A DNA stretch of 64,000 nucleotides from Rhizobium sp. NFR07 (GCF_900111905.1 NZ_FOKM01000021.1:42273-106272), one strand, 5' to 3'. Numbered from the stretch's first letter, positions 35,427-45,282 are shown. The notes: generated by a model from the letters alone, not told the origin. Numbers and translations: made by a program.

Positions 35427-36200
35427 ATGCTGAACCTTTATGACTGCACACTGTCGTCGCGCCTTCTGCTCGGCACGGCACGTTATCCGTCACCGGCTGT
35501 TTTATCGGAAGCCGTAATCCGGTCGGGTGCTGGCGTCGTCACTGTATCGCTTCGCCGCGAGACCGCCGGCGGCAAGACCGGTGGAGCATTTTTCGAACTG
35601 ATCCGTGGACTGGGCGTGCGCATCTTACCTAATACCGCAGGATGCCACAGCGCATCGGAAGCGGTGCTGACCGCCAGGATGGCGAGAGAGGTTTTCGGCA
35701 CCAGTTGGATCAAGCTGGAGGTCATCGGTCACCATGACAGTCTCCAGCCGGATGTTTTCGAACTGGTGGAAGCCGCGCGAATCCTGACCGAGGAAGGTTT
35801 TTCCGTCTTCCCCTATACAACGGACGATCTGGTTGTTGGCGAAAAGCTTCTCGCCGCCGGTTGCCGTGTGCTGATGCCCTGGTGTGCACCGATCGGCTCG
35901 GCCGCTGGACCGCGAAATCGCCCAGCACTCACCGCTATGCGGGCAGCCTTCCCCGGTATTCCGCTGATCGTCGATGCCGGGCTCGGCCGGCCGTCACATG
36001 CGGCCGTCGTAATGGAACTGGGATATGATGCTGTGCTGCTCAATACTGCCGTCGCGATGGCCGGCGATCCCGCGGCAATGGCAGAAGCCTTCGCCAAGGC
36101 GACAGAAGCGGGCCGGCTCGCGTATATTGCAGGAATGCTGCAGCCGCGCGACATGGCCGTGCCCTCGACGCCGGTCATCGGCAAGGCGGTGTTTTCGTGA
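35427..36200 (+). CDS. thiG: thiazole synthase
   Basis: A 257-residue TIM-barrel enzyme that condenses DXP, dehydroglycine and ThiS-thiocarboxylate. Matching regions are LLLGTARYPSPAV, ILPNTAGCHSASEAV, the Schiff-base Lys in WIKLEVIG, CRVLMPWCAPIGS and VDAGLGRPSHAA. The last bases overlap the start of thiE. Confidence 0.95.
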   Translation: MLNLYDCTLSSRLLLGTARYPSPAVLSEAVIRSGAGVVTVSLRRETAGGKTGGAFFELIRGLGVRILPNTAGCHSASEAVLTARMAREVFGTSWIKLEVIGHHDSLQPDVFELVEAARILTEEGFSVFPYTTDDLVVGEKLLAAGCRVLMPWCAPIGSAAGPRNRPALTAMRAAFPGIPLIVDAGLGRPSHAAVVMELGYDAVLLNTAVAMAGDPAAMAEAFAKATEAGRLAYIAGMLQPRDMAVPSTPVIGKAVFS

Positions 36201-36820
36201 GGCTAGACCCATTCTATCTGATCATTGACAGCGCCGATTGGATCGAGCGGCTTGTGCCGCTTGGGGTCAGGCTTGTCCAACTGCGTATCAAGGATAAGCG
36301 TGAAACTCTGCTCAGGCAGGAGATCCGCCGCTCGAAATCAGTGTGCCTCGCGCACGGCTGCCGGTTGATCCTCAACGACTACTGGCGGCTCGCGATCGAC
36401 GAGGGGTGCGACTTCATTCATCTCGGTCAGGACGATCTTGCGATGGCCGATCTCAACGCGATCCGCCGGGCAGGGATGAAACTCGGTGTCTCGACCCATG
36501 ACGTTTCCGAACTGAAGATCGCTCTTGCAGCGGAACCGGATTATATCGCGCTCGGTCCCGTCTGGCCGACTATCTTGAAGGAGATGAAATGGCAACCCCA
36601 AGGAATCGACCGCATAGCAGACTGGAAACGCAGGATCGGCGCTCTTCCGTTGGTCGCGATAGGCGGCATCAGTGCGGAGAAAGCCCCCCTGGTTTTGGCG
36701 CAGGGTGCCGACAGCGCGGCCGTGGTCACCGACATCACGCTCCATCAGACCCCTGAGGCGCGAACCCGGCAGTGGCTGGCGGCGACTGCACGATGGAGAA
36801 CCCCTCCGGCAACGCCATGA
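36197..36820 (+). CDS. thiE: thiamine-phosphate synthase
   Basis: A 207-residue ThiE-type TIM barrel that joins HMP-PP and thiazole phosphate. FYLIIDSADWIERLVPLG, LRIKDK, LILNDYWRLA, DFIHLGQDDL and YIALGPVWPT are family motifs. The start is GTG at 36197, overlapping the thiG stop (GTGA). The protein is slightly divergent from the chromosomal type. No thiD or thiM is visible, so HMP kinase must come from elsewhere. Confidence 0.92.
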   Translation: MRLDPFYLIIDSADWIERLVPLGVRLVQLRIKDKRETLLRQEIRRSKSVCLAHGCRLILNDYWRLAIDEGCDFIHLGQDDLAMADLNAIRRAGMKLGVSTHDVSELKIALAAEPDYIALGPVWPTILKEMKWQPQGIDRIADWKRRIGALPLVAIGGISAEKAPLVLAQGADSAAVVTDITLHQTPEARTRQWLAATARWRTPPATP

Positions 36821-36947
36821 TAGTGTCGTTTCCCATCTCGACCGGACCCATTACCGAGGGTGCGGCCATGCGAATAACGCAGGCGCGCGCATGCAAATGC
36901 CGAACGGTCGGGGAGCCGATCCCTCCGCCATCCTGCAACGGAGCGAT

Positions 36948-37326
36948 CTAGAAACCGGTCATTATTGGCAGCCAGGTCGACAATGCGCCGATGAAGGTGA
37001 TGAGTGCCAGGATGACCAGATAGGCGGTCATGAAGGGCGTCATCTCGCTTACCCTGATCTTGACCACGGCTGACATGACGTAAAGCAATTGGCCGATCGG
37101 CGGAGTGATCAATCCGAATGTCAGATTGAGATCCTGCCCACTCCGAAAAATGGTCCAGGAGGACCGCAGCAAATTGGACTCGGTCAGCAGCCACAAGGTT
37201 GGCGGTGAACAGAGCAACAAAGCGGTCAACCAGGCTATCGTAAATCTCATCAGATGCGCACGCCGTGCTCTCAAGGTATTCCACTCGTAGGACATTCAGC
37301 CGGCCTCCTCGCCTTGTTCCAAGCAA
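36948..37326 (-). pseudogene. C-terminal remnant of a TRAP transporter large permease (DctM-like)
   Basis: The minus-strand reading NLTFGLITPPIGQLLYVMSA, then SEMTPFMTAYLVILALITF and STWLP, is the typical end of a DctM permease. Upstream in another frame AADRVQFAAVLLDHF corresponds to the preceding segment, so a frameshift lies near 37150. The upstream two-thirds of the gene and the companion SBP and DctQ genes are absent. Its stop lies about 130 bp past the end of thiE, convergently. Confidence 0.6.
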
Positions 37327-37590
37327 CCATTCGTGGATAAAGGAGTCGAGTGTCAGAGAGCAGCACCTGCCTGCGATCAGTCAATAGCAGTGGTGATAAG
37401 CAGCGGAAGCGATCCATTTTGCTTCAAATGCATCAGAGGCGAGGAGAGAGGCCGACGCTACCGAGCGGCCCTGATCTCAACGAAATGCTTTTTCCGGGCT
37501 GATTGGCAGCTTCTAACGTCTGCGTAACCTATAGAATGCCTTGACGTCCGGGGCAGTCGGTGAGAGAGCGATTGGAAAAAGCGGGAACCA

Positions 37591-37938
37591 ATGCAATTTT
37601 ATCTTGTCACCCACACCTCTCTCCTCGAAGCAGAGAATGAGGTTCACGCCGCCGAGAAGGCGATCGCCGATCTCCGTTCAGGTCAGGCCACAACCGTCGC
37701 TGTCAAATCGGATGAAACAAGCGTAAGGCATGTGAGAGTATCGCCGGCAACCGTAATGACCCCGTCACAACCGCGTTTGAAAGCGGACGGAAACGAGAGC
37801 GAAGCCCGCGACATGCCGGAGGCGGCCAAGATCGTCGATACCGACGGACTGAACCGCTGGATCGGATCATTCGCGCTGCTCTGCTCCGTCTCGATCGGCG
37901 CGATAGCGCTGCTTATTCTCGCCCTGGCGATGGACTGA
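37591..37938 (+). CDS. hypothetical protein with a C-terminal membrane helix
   Basis: A 115-residue protein. The N-terminus (MQFYLVTHTSLLEAENEVHA, AEKAIADLRSGQ) is soluble and helical. One hydrophobic segment (IGSFALLCSVSIGAIALLIL) lies at about residues 90-110. The upstream GGGAACCA is only partly Shine-Dalgarno-like. It neighbours pseudogenes, so whether it is active is uncertain. Confidence 0.5.
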   Translation: MQFYLVTHTSLLEAENEVHAAEKAIADLRSGQATTVAVKSDETSVRHVRVSPATVMTPSQPRLKADGNESEARDMPEAAKIVDTDGLNRWIGSFALLCSVSIGAIALLILALAMD

Positions 37939-37944
37939 ACGTCG

Positions 37945-38407
37945 ATCGCCAACGCGAATGGTTGAACCCGATGATACCGATCGTCCACGGCCTGAGGTCT
38001 GCGGCCAGCCTGTGATAGAGTCTGTCCGTCGCAAAACGGAGACATTGTTCTGGATCGTTATGTGCGGTTTCCATCTCTGCATGTCCTGCCCGCCAGCCAG
38101 GAGATGAGCGCCGATCTCAGTTTTGCGTGGACATGCTCCAGATGCGGACTTGCGATCGTGAACGCGGCGCCCGCGCCAAGATGGCGTAGTGCCGTCACCT
38201 CAGCGGTAAGAGGGGCGGTCTCGGCTGCCAGCTCTTGAAGGGTATCGACGGCGCCATGTATTCGCCTGGAAGCCGATGAAACATCGACAGGCGTGCCTCC
38301 AGGAGATTGCGATCCGTAGGAAAGTAAGCCCGGCGCATCTGGCTGAAGGGCTCAAGGTCATCCTTGGATATCCGAGCGGTCAGGATAAACGGTTGACGCG
38401 CCTTCAT
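37945..38407 (-). pseudogene. 2'-5' RNA ligase (LigT/CPDase)-family gene, frameshifted
   Basis: From ATG 38407 the minus strand reads FILTARISKDDLEPFSQMRR, then SMFHRLPGEYM. It continues in other frames as VDTLQELAAETAPLTAEVTA, LRHLGAGAAFTIASPHLE, then MQRWKPHITIQNNVS, and LRFATDRLYHRLAADLRPW. This gives the family layout with a first His motif in FHRLPG and the second His-x-Thr in PHITIQ. Three frame changes (near 38262, 38095 and 38045) make it a pseudogene. The left limit is approximate. Confidence 0.6.
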
Positions 38408-38662
38408 CCGAGTTCTTGTCTGTCGGCCATCGCCACACCATTCGCCGGATTAGCCGGGTACCGGTCCCGACCGATTGGCGACGTGTCCTCCTTACAGGCA
38501 AATGTAGGGCGATAACCCTACACTCCACTCACAACTGCGGGACTTCGGCTGCGAGGATGTGAGCAGCGCAGTGTTTTGATCAATCCTCTCGACCTGGCCC
38601 CCTGCGACTTGAGCCCCCAAAAAGCTTCGTGCAGTCTCGACAGAGACTACCGAACCAAAATC

Positions 38663-39177
38663 ATGACGGAGACACTCATGTCCGAACACAATGACCGCCA
38701 CGAACACGCCTCCGACCGCTGGAGGCACGATGGGATCCGCGTCATCAAGGGCGATCAGCTTGATACGAACACGCCACAGACACCCGGCATGTTCCGGCAG
38801 GCAGCGATCAATCATGCGCGGTCGGTGCGCAGAAGATCTGGGCTGGCACTGTCGCGATAGAGCCCAATGCCAAGACGTGCGTGCATCATCATGGCGCTTT
38901 GGAAAGCGTAATCTTCGTGATCCGCGGCAAGGCGAGGATGCGGTGGGGCGACCAGCTCGAATACGTTGCTGAAGCCGGTCCCGGCGATTTCATTTTCGTG
39001 CCCCCCTATGTGCCACATCAGGAGATAAACGCAGATCCTGACAATGTCCTCGAATGCGTTCTTGTCCGTTCGGACAATGAGGCTGTGGTGGTCAACATTC
39101 CCGACGTCGATCCTGTGGAACAGCCCGAAGAGGTCTACTGGGTAGACCCGATCCATCATAAGCCGACTAGTCGATAG
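38663..39177 (+). pseudogene. cupin-domain protein gene with a single frameshift
   Basis: The first part (starts MTETLMSEHN or MSEHNDRHEH) ends prematurely after HARSVRRRSG. One base further the frame GAQKIWAGTVAIEPNAKTCV continues directly into HHHGALESVIFVIRGKARM, GDFIFVPPYVPHQE, and a proper C-terminus (EEVYWVDPIHHKP). The two halves reconstitute one cupin of about 170 residues. A single base is missing near 38822. The gene could be a recent pseudogene or reflect a sequencing error. Confidence 0.72.
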
Positions 39178-39354
39178 ATTAGGGCACGAAGCCGCTCGCG
39201 CCGGAGATACGTGCGTCACCCGCCTCGCGTTTGCTGCTCGTCGCGAAAGCTGCTAGAGCCTACGTTGACCACTCCGCTCGATCCGGGAATAGTCCCTTAT
39301 TGTCGGAGGGTGATACGCCCAGTTTCGCTAAAATAGCGACTGGTCTCTGCCGCC

Positions 39355-39990
39355 TTACAATCCGCTCGATTCTCGGGCGCCGATCCGCGTCAGATCGATC
39401 CTCATTCCGGCTGTGCCCAGGTCAGCCGCACTTTGATCAAAGCTTTGTATCTGCGAACCTGCGACCGGGTCCTCCGGTTCGACCCCACTGGTTTTGGGCG
39501 CATCTTCGTCCAAACGGAAAAATGTGGGCCCACCTGGATCGACAGCACCAAAGATGTCTAAGCCCTCGAACCGACCGGTCATCCAGGCGAAGATCGAATC
39601 CTCCAGCATCGGCTGGAGTACCTCCCTGTTCGTCGGATATCCGTACCATCTGGTGACAATTCGCGCCACTTTAGCGAACATCGCCGTGCCGTTTCGCAGG
39701 TTTTCGCAGGGATCGACGATGGCGATGCTAGACCGACCGACATCCGCACTTGTGACCTCCGCAGGAAGCTGGGTTAGTCCGACGCGCACCACAGCGTGTC
39801 CGACATGTTCTCGGATGATTGCGGCCGCCTCGTGCGGCGTGTTCGGCTTCGGAAAAAGGACCAGCCGGCCGCCGATCGTCACCGTGACGGCGAGGGGATC
39901 TGCGGAGCCGACAGCCGTAAGGAACTGCTCCACGATGGCGGGTTGCAAGGATGGGTCGGAACATTCCTTGATCAGGGCAGTGTCCAGCAT
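39355..39990 (-). CDS. traH: conjugal transfer protein TraH
   Basis: A 211-residue protein, last gene of the traAFBH operon of Ti/Sym-type plasmids. The start MLDTALIKECSDPSLQPAIV at 39990 matches known TraH proteins. It is cytoplasmic by sequence, and its biochemical role is unclear. Gene order and the 14-bp gap to traB support the call. Confidence 0.85.
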   Translation of the reverse strand: MLDTALIKECSDPSLQPAIVEQFLTAVGSADPLAVTVTIGGRLVLFPKPNTPHEAAAIIREHVGHAVVRVGLTQLPAEVTSADVGRSSIAIVDPCENLRNGTAMFAKVARIVTRWYGYPTNREVLQPMLEDSIFAWMTGRFEGLDIFGAVDPGGPTFFRLDEDAPKTSGVEPEDPVAGSQIQSFDQSAADLGTAGMRIDLTRIGARESSGL

Positions 39991-40004
39991 GACTGGCTCC
40001 TCGG

Positions 40005-41171
40005 TTACATGTTGAAGGACAGGACGAGAGGTTTTTCGAAAAGCAGAGACCAGGCAATGGCACTGGAACGCTGAATGGAAACGATCGAAGTCCCTTCTGT
40101 CCACCAGCCATTGCCTACCGCGACGATAGCAGCCGGGTCTTGCAGCATGGACTGAAGGACCGGCCAGACGATCAACTGCTCGTAGCAGATAAGCGGCGCA
40201 ACTCTCGTGCCAGCGATCTCAAACGAGGGGTTGGCGAAGATTTGCGCGCGCGCGCCGCCGCTTCCATCTCCCAGTTCCAGCCAGGGTTGCCACATCGAAC
40301 CCGGCACAGGCATCCGCTCGCGATAGACGATGCGACCGCCGGCCTGCGAGATCGCCACCAGAACATTGTCATAACCCCTTTCATTGACAACCGTTGCCCC
40401 GGCCAGGATCATCAACCCGGAATCCCGCAACGCGCTCGTCCAGAGCCGCTCTACCATCGGGGTCCAGAAACCGATCGCGCTTTCCGGTAGCACAACGACA
40501 TCGTCCGCCGTTTGGCCCGCCGCTAACGCAGTCGTTACGAGATCGCGCTGTCGGCCCAAATCTGAGCGCCTGCCCAGCGACGAGCCAACCGTGAGGTCGA
40601 CACCCCTCCAGCCTGTAGGAAAGTCTGGCGTCCTCCAATGTGCGACTGACCAAAGCCAGAAGCCGGTCATGGCGACAGCGGCTAGTGGCCGCAGATTGGT
40701 CGTCATGATCGCGAGGCCGGTTGCCATTGTCATCAAACCCATCCATCCCCAGCCAGGGAAGACTATACCGGACGCGACCAGAGGATGAGCCCAACCGAGT
40801 ATTCCGAAGGGGGGGATCGCCATAAGGACCAAAGCGCCGAGATAGCGAGCCGCTCGTCGCCAGCCAGCCCGCGTCGTCCACGCCCACGCATGGACGACGA
40901 CAAAACCGGTTGAAGCCATCAGCCATAGCAGGAGACCGGGCCAAAGATTCGCGCGATAGAAGGTCGCGACACCCTGCGGAAGTCCACGAGAGGCCGCCAG
41001 AAAATAACCCGCTGCCACTGCTGCCGCGAGGCGCCTGTTGCGAGCCAGCGACCAGATCATCGGAAAGCTTGCCGACAAGGGTAGGGCCAATGGCTCGCCG
41101 CACCAGCAGACCCGACCGACGACGACAGCGGCGCAGACCAAAGAGACATCGAAAAGATTTTCACGGCGCAT
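40005..41171 (-). CDS. traB: conjugal transfer protein TraB
   Basis: A 388-residue protein with several N-terminal membrane helices (about 1-190), followed by a carbon-nitrogen hydrolase-like domain (VVVLPESAIGFWTPM, AGATVVNERGYDN, PLICYEQLIVWP). This resembles the apolipoprotein N-acyltransferase fold. TraB of pTiC58 increases transfer efficiency; its chemistry is not known. It overlaps the end of traF by 11 bp. Confidence 0.88.
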   Translation of the reverse strand: MRRENLFDVSLVCAAVVVGRVCWCGEPLALPLSASFPMIWSLARNRRLAAAVAAGYFLAASRGLPQGVATFYRANLWPGLLLWLMASTGFVVVHAWAWTTRAGWRRAARYLGALVLMAIPPFGILGWAHPLVASGIVFPGWGWMGLMTMATGLAIMTTNLRPLAAVAMTGFWLWSVAHWRTPDFPTGWRGVDLTVGSSLGRRSDLGRQRDLVTTALAAGQTADDVVVLPESAIGFWTPMVERLWTSALRDSGLMILAGATVVNERGYDNVLVAISQAGGRIVYRERMPVPGSMWQPWLELGDGSGGARAQIFANPSFEIAGTRVAPLICYEQLIVWPVLQSMLQDPAAIVAVGNGWWTEGTSIVSIQRSSAIAWSLLFEKPLVLSFNM

Positions 41172-41724
41172 AGGTCAGGACCTCCGACGCCAGCCCGAGA
41201 ATGCCGGAGGTCTGTATTGGCCCGAAGTATCGCGAATCGAACGAACCGGGGAAGCTCGAGTAGAGGAACACCCGGCCCGCCGGTACAATGCCACCGTCGA
41301 AGGCCTTCAGGAACCGGCCCTGACCGTCTTGCGCGACCAGTGAGGACTGCGGCAGGTTGAGCCCGTCGATGCGAACGCATTGACCGATCTCGATCGTCTG
41401 GCCCGAGACTGCAACAATCATCTTGATCAGCGGTGCATAACCGCCGGGGCAGAGACCCACATGAAGGTATTTTCGTCTGCGCGCCTCTGCCATGTCTGTC
41501 GTCTGCGGCGGGCAGACAAAGACCAGATCGCCGACGCGTGCTGATCTTTCAAGCGGCCGGATCTGCCATATCCCGAGCGGCTCGCTTGCGGTGAGATTGA
41601 GCCGGTAGCCCAGCATACCGCCTATAACTGATACGGCCGGAAGGCTTGCGAGGAACAGAATGGAAAGCCAGGTCCGTTTACTCGTCCGCGATGAACACGC
41701 TGGTCGGCGGGTGAGACGTGTCAT
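41161..41724 (-). CDS. traF: TraF-type signal peptidase S26 (conjugal transfer)
   Basis: A 187-residue membrane-anchored peptidase of the S26 family (TraF/Peptidase_S26). The N-terminal anchor SILFLASLPAVSVIGGM is followed by NLTASEPLGIWQI with the catalytic Ser, and LIKMIVAVSGQTIEI with the catalytic Lys. TraF enzymes process the conjugative pilin. The start overlaps the traA stop by 4 bp (ATGA). Confidence 0.92.
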   Translation of the reverse strand: MTRLTRRPACSSRTSKRTWLSILFLASLPAVSVIGGMLGYRLNLTASEPLGIWQIRPLERSARVGDLVFVCPPQTTDMAEARRRKYLHVGLCPGGYAPLIKMIVAVSGQTIEIGQCVRIDGLNLPQSSLVAQDGQGRFLKAFDGGIVPAGRVFLYSSFPGSFDSRYFGPIQTSGILGLASEVLTYAP

Positions 41725-44700
41725 TTGAGTGAAAGGTCCTTGGTAATCGTCTCGTGCATCAAATGCGATTGGGTGAAAGCCTTGATCGAGCGCTCGTGGG
41801 CTGCCAACTGCTGCACGGCACGCATCAAGCCCCAGGCAGATTGGACCTGCGACGCTTGAGAGGGGTTCATGCAGGCTGTGATTGCCTGATAGGTTCTTCC
41901 AGTGATGTTCTTCGCCGTAGTCGAGAGGAAGGCTCGTTCGCCGAACCGGTCGGAGACAGCTTTCGCAAAACCTTCCAACTCCGCCTTTATCGTTTTGTCA
42001 GAAAGCACATTTTCAAGCTGGGCGCGGAGATCGTTCCGGTCGATGGCATCGCGGACGCTTTCGAGGGCCGATTTCGCAGCTGGCGAGAGTGACGGGATAT
42101 CTATCGACGCGGCCATGCGCATCGCACGCTCCGCGGCCCGGTGCTTGCCCTCCGCTTCGGCGCGCATGTCGATGAAGCGGTCGAGATTGCGACACAAAGC
42201 AGACACGGTGAGCAGGGCGGTGCCATGCTCCTGTTTTTCAGCTTTGCTCGCAAACAAACCTGTCCTGCCCTTGAGCGCACCAAACTTCTTCGGTTCGTTG
42301 GCGACCGCAAACAGGGTCGATGCGGCGACAGCCTTGTTCGCCAGCATGGCGTCAAGGTTGATCGCCCTGAACGCAGTTTCCGGCTGGGCAAAGACTAAAT
42401 GGAGTCGGGTGGAGACCTCTTCCCATTGTTTCTTCAACGCGGTGTCGATCGACAGCTTTTCTTCAACCGATTGCTCCACGGAATTTGGAAACGTTGTGAT
42501 CCCGGATATCATCGGCGTTTCCTCTGCGATCATGCGTGGGGAAAGGATCTTACCTGTCAACGCCGCGACACCGAGCCGCGCTCCGATAGCGCCAAGTGGC
42601 ATGCCGAGTCTTTGGAGGGTCTGTTTCTGCCGGATCGTCCAGTCGACATGGTCACGGACAATGGTGCGAGCGACGTTGACGAGATGCAGCCCCCGCGCTT
42701 CGGCAAAGTGAAGAGCCTGGCGGTAAAGCTGGCGGTCAGCGTAGTCGAGAGTCGTCTGCTTGGTATTTCTCCGTGACAACAATTCGACCAGGCCGCCGGC
42801 CTTGGCGAACGATTGCCGGCCGTAGTAGATACCGAGATCCTCTCGATGGCGTGTCATGGCGACATAGGTGAGGTGGCAGTCAAGGGAGAGCGAGGCGAGT
42901 ACCTTTACCTGATCGACGGTTGCACCCTGGCTCTTGTGAATAGTCGTCGCATAGCCGTGATCAATATTGGTGTAAAACCACTGTTCGACCGGGACACGAC
43001 GACGATTGGCACCGTCCCCCAACTCTGTGACGATGCGGCCCGGTGCGGCCTCAACAATCCTCGCTAACATTCCATTCTTGACCCCGAGCGATCCTTCATT
43101 TTTCAGGAAAACAACCTGCTCGCCAACAGCAAACATTCGAGGCCCATCAGCGGTCATGAACGCGGCCCCAACGTCGATGATGCCGCGTTCGATCAGCATT
43201 TGACGCGCCAGTTCATTCAGCATCCGCACGTCGCGTCGCAAATGGGCCAGGATCAACGACGACTTGGATCGGTCATAGTCTCGGTACCAGTCTGCGATGA
43301 GGTTTGACACCGCATCGGCTTTCAGTTCCGCGCCAATCATGCACCCGTGTGCGCCATATGCCTCGATGGCTTTGGCAACACGGCCTCGGGCAAGATCGAG
43401 TGAAGCCTCGCGCATCCATAGCTCGCGCTGGCGGTATATCTTCTCAAGTTCCGCGTAACCGATACGTTCGGCGATCGCCCGGAAAGCAGCGCCCGCCTCG
43501 ATCGGCTGGAGCTGCTCGGGATCACCCACAAGAATAAGCTTGGCGCCCGCTTTCGTTACGGTCTCGACCAGATGGGCAATCTGGCGCGACGACACCATAC
43601 CGGCCTCATCGAGGACAAAGACCATCTTGTCGTTCAGTTGGTTCCGACCTTGGTTCCATCGCAATTCCCAGGACGAAAGCGTTCTGGAGACGATGCCTGC
43701 CTCCTTTTCCAGTCCCTCTGCGGCCTTGCCGGCAAGCGCTCCACCGACGACCTCATATCCGGCAAGCTCCCACACTTCCCGGGCTGCTTTCATCATCGTC
43801 GTCTTGCCTGCACCCGCGCGTCCGATGATGGCTGCCATCCGCTGAGGGCCGGCCACATGCTCGATTGCCGTCTTCTGCTCGGCAGAGAGGCGATCGTGCC
43901 GTGCGACGACGGCATTGAGTAGTGCATCGCGCACGCGGTGCGATAATTGCCCGGAAAGCCAGACTGCACGGTTGACCATCGTTGCTTCGAGACGGATCAG
44001 TTCCCTGGTCGTATATTTTGCCGGTGCGCGCTGGCCGGTAGAAAAATCGATGTGTTCGCGATCGAGCCGCAAAATTTGTGGGCTCTGCAGCGTACGGATC
44101 ATGAGAGAATGAAAAAGCTTCGAATCGTCGATGTATCGATGGAGTAGTCGCGCAATATCCCGGTCGTCGAAAACGCTTTTCTCCCGGCTGATCAGACTGA
44201 GCACGATCTCGGGATTTCGGTGTATCCTTCTTGCATTTTCCGCCCGTCGCTGCTCCTGCCGCTCACGCCGCTCGAGCGAAACCCCTTTCGCTGTCTTGCT
44301 CGCCTTTTGTTCGATGGCCACCGTCCCGACGCCGAGATGAATGGTCGGCGCCAGTCCGATCTCCTGCTTCTCGAAAGATCGGCCATCAACACGGATATCG
44401 AGACCTGCGAGGGCAAGATGCATGTTCTGAAAGGCAAACCAGCCATCGCGAAACGTGGCGAAATCATCGGGGCCACCAGCCCAGAGTTCATAGACGATCT
44501 TTCCCGCGTCATTGCGGATAGCTTTCCCGTCAGCTCCCACAACGGCGACCCTTTTTGTACCGAAGCCATCCTCGGCGAGCGGCCGCAAAGTCATCATCAA
44601 ATGCACATGCGGATTGCCGGGCGCATCGTGATAGACCCAGTCGGCAATCATGCCCCTGGCCGTGACATGACGGTCGACAAACGCACGCATAAGCGCAATG

Positions 44701-45032
44701 TTCTGCTCCGCCGAAAGCTCGCGCGGCAAAGCTATCGTCACATCCTTGGCAAGCTGGGCGTCTTCGCGCTTCTCAAAATTTTCTATCCCGTTCCAGAACG
44801 CCTCGGATGCGCTGGCAACTGACCGCTGGCCGACAAGCTCGCGCAGCCAACGCGGCGCGTCGACAGGTATAGCGAACTCCTCGTGGAGCAGACCCTGCTT
44901 GCGCGAGTAGTCGATGATCCGTGCTTCTCGCTCGAACTCCATCTTCGCGCAATGCCGGTAGGCAGCCGACAAGACGGCGCTCCGGCCGGAACCGCGTGTG
45001 ACGATGCTGACTGAAAAATGCGGGACGGTCAT
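41721..45032 (-). CDS. traA: TraA relaxase-helicase (MobA/MobL-like)
   Basis: A 1103-residue bifunctional relaxase, the size of pTiC58 TraA. The N-terminal relaxase domain (about 1-240) includes the metal-binding His motif GNPHVHLMMTLRPL (residues 140-152). The TraI-like helicase region carries Walker A GRAGAGKTT (404-412) and Walker B VFVLDEAGMVSS. I took ATG 45032; the frame is open for another 35 codons upstream, through the oriT inverted repeat. It would nick oriT upstream of its own gene and unwind the strand for transfer. Confidence 0.93.
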   Translation of the reverse strand: MTVPHFSVSIVTRGSGRSAVLSAAYRHCAKMEFEREARIIDYSRKQGLLHEEFAIPVDAPRWLRELVGQRSVASASEAFWNGIENFEKREDAQLAKDVTIALPRELSAEQNIALMRAFVDRHVTARGMIADWVYHDAPGNPHVHLMMTLRPLAEDGFGTKRVAVVGADGKAIRNDAGKIVYELWAGGPDDFATFRDGWFAFQNMHLALAGLDIRVDGRSFEKQEIGLAPTIHLGVGTVAIEQKASKTAKGVSLERRERQEQRRAENARRIHRNPEIVLSLISREKSVFDDRDIARLLHRYIDDSKLFHSLMIRTLQSPQILRLDREHIDFSTGQRAPAKYTTRELIRLEATMVNRAVWLSGQLSHRVRDALLNAVVARHDRLSAEQKTAIEHVAGPQRMAAIIGRAGAGKTTMMKAAREVWELAGYEVVGGALAGKAAEGLEKEAGIVSRTLSSWELRWNQGRNQLNDKMVFVLDEAGMVSSRQIAHLVETVTKAGAKLILVGDPEQLQPIEAGAAFRAIAERIGYAELEKIYRQRELWMREASLDLARGRVAKAIEAYGAHGCMIGAELKADAVSNLIADWYRDYDRSKSSLILAHLRRDVRMLNELARQMLIERGIIDVGAAFMTADGPRMFAVGEQVVFLKNEGSLGVKNGMLARIVEAAPGRIVTELGDGANRRRVPVEQWFYTNIDHGYATTIHKSQGATVDQVKVLASLSLDCHLTYVAMTRHREDLGIYYGRQSFAKAGGLVELLSRRNTKQTTLDYADRQLYRQALHFAEARGLHLVNVARTIVRDHVDWTIRQKQTLQRLGMPLGAIGARLGVAALTGKILSPRMIAEETPMISGITTFPNSVEQSVEEKLSIDTALKKQWEEVSTRLHLVFAQPETAFRAINLDAMLANKAVAASTLFAVANEPKKFGALKGRTGLFASKAEKQEHGTALLTVSALCRNLDRFIDMRAEAEGKHRAAERAMRMAASIDIPSLSPAAKSALESVRDAIDRNDLRAQLENVLSDKTIKAELEGFAKAVSDRFGERAFLSTTAKNITGRTYQAITACMNPSQASQVQSAWGLMRAVQQLAAHERSIKAFTQSHLMHETITKDLSLK

Positions 45033-45104
45033 GGCACGATGCTCCTGACTGCAAACGAAATCGACGTGTTCGGTGGGCGCGACCCTGTCAGGGCCATCCG
45101 ATGG

Positions 45105-45140
45105 ATACGTCGCGGCAGCGACGTATAATTGCGCCATTCG
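45105..45140. other. oriT: oriT of the Ti/RSF1010 (Q) type
   Basis: ATACGTCGC (45105-45113) and GCGACGTAT (45118-45126) form a perfect 9-bp inverted repeat with a 4-bp spacer. It is followed by AATTGCGCCAT, which resembles the nic region of pTi and RSF1010-type oriTs (the TGCGCC core). It lies between divergent traA and traC, where oriT sits in pTiC58. Confidence 0.8.
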
Positions 45141-45282
45141 ACCCCGTTCTCGGAACGGAATGGATCATGGTCAGAAGCGCTCTAGTTCGCCAACTCGCAT
45201 TTCTGTCAGTAGATCGGCTCTTCCATCTGCTCGACTGTAACGTTGCTCGATCTCCACAAAAGCACGAAAGGCTCGATCAAAA

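Noticed and set aside
38104..38238. A 44-codon frame on the plus strand with a Cys-x-x-Cys motif (TCSRCGL)
   Set aside because: It is antisense to the 2'-5' RNA ligase-like remnant, which explains the sequence better, and the AGGAG abuts the ATG without spacing.
45033..45282. A TraR-type tra box next to oriT
   Set aside because: I looked for an 18-bp palindrome like the pTi tra box between traA and traC and found none; the only strong repeat is the oriT stem.
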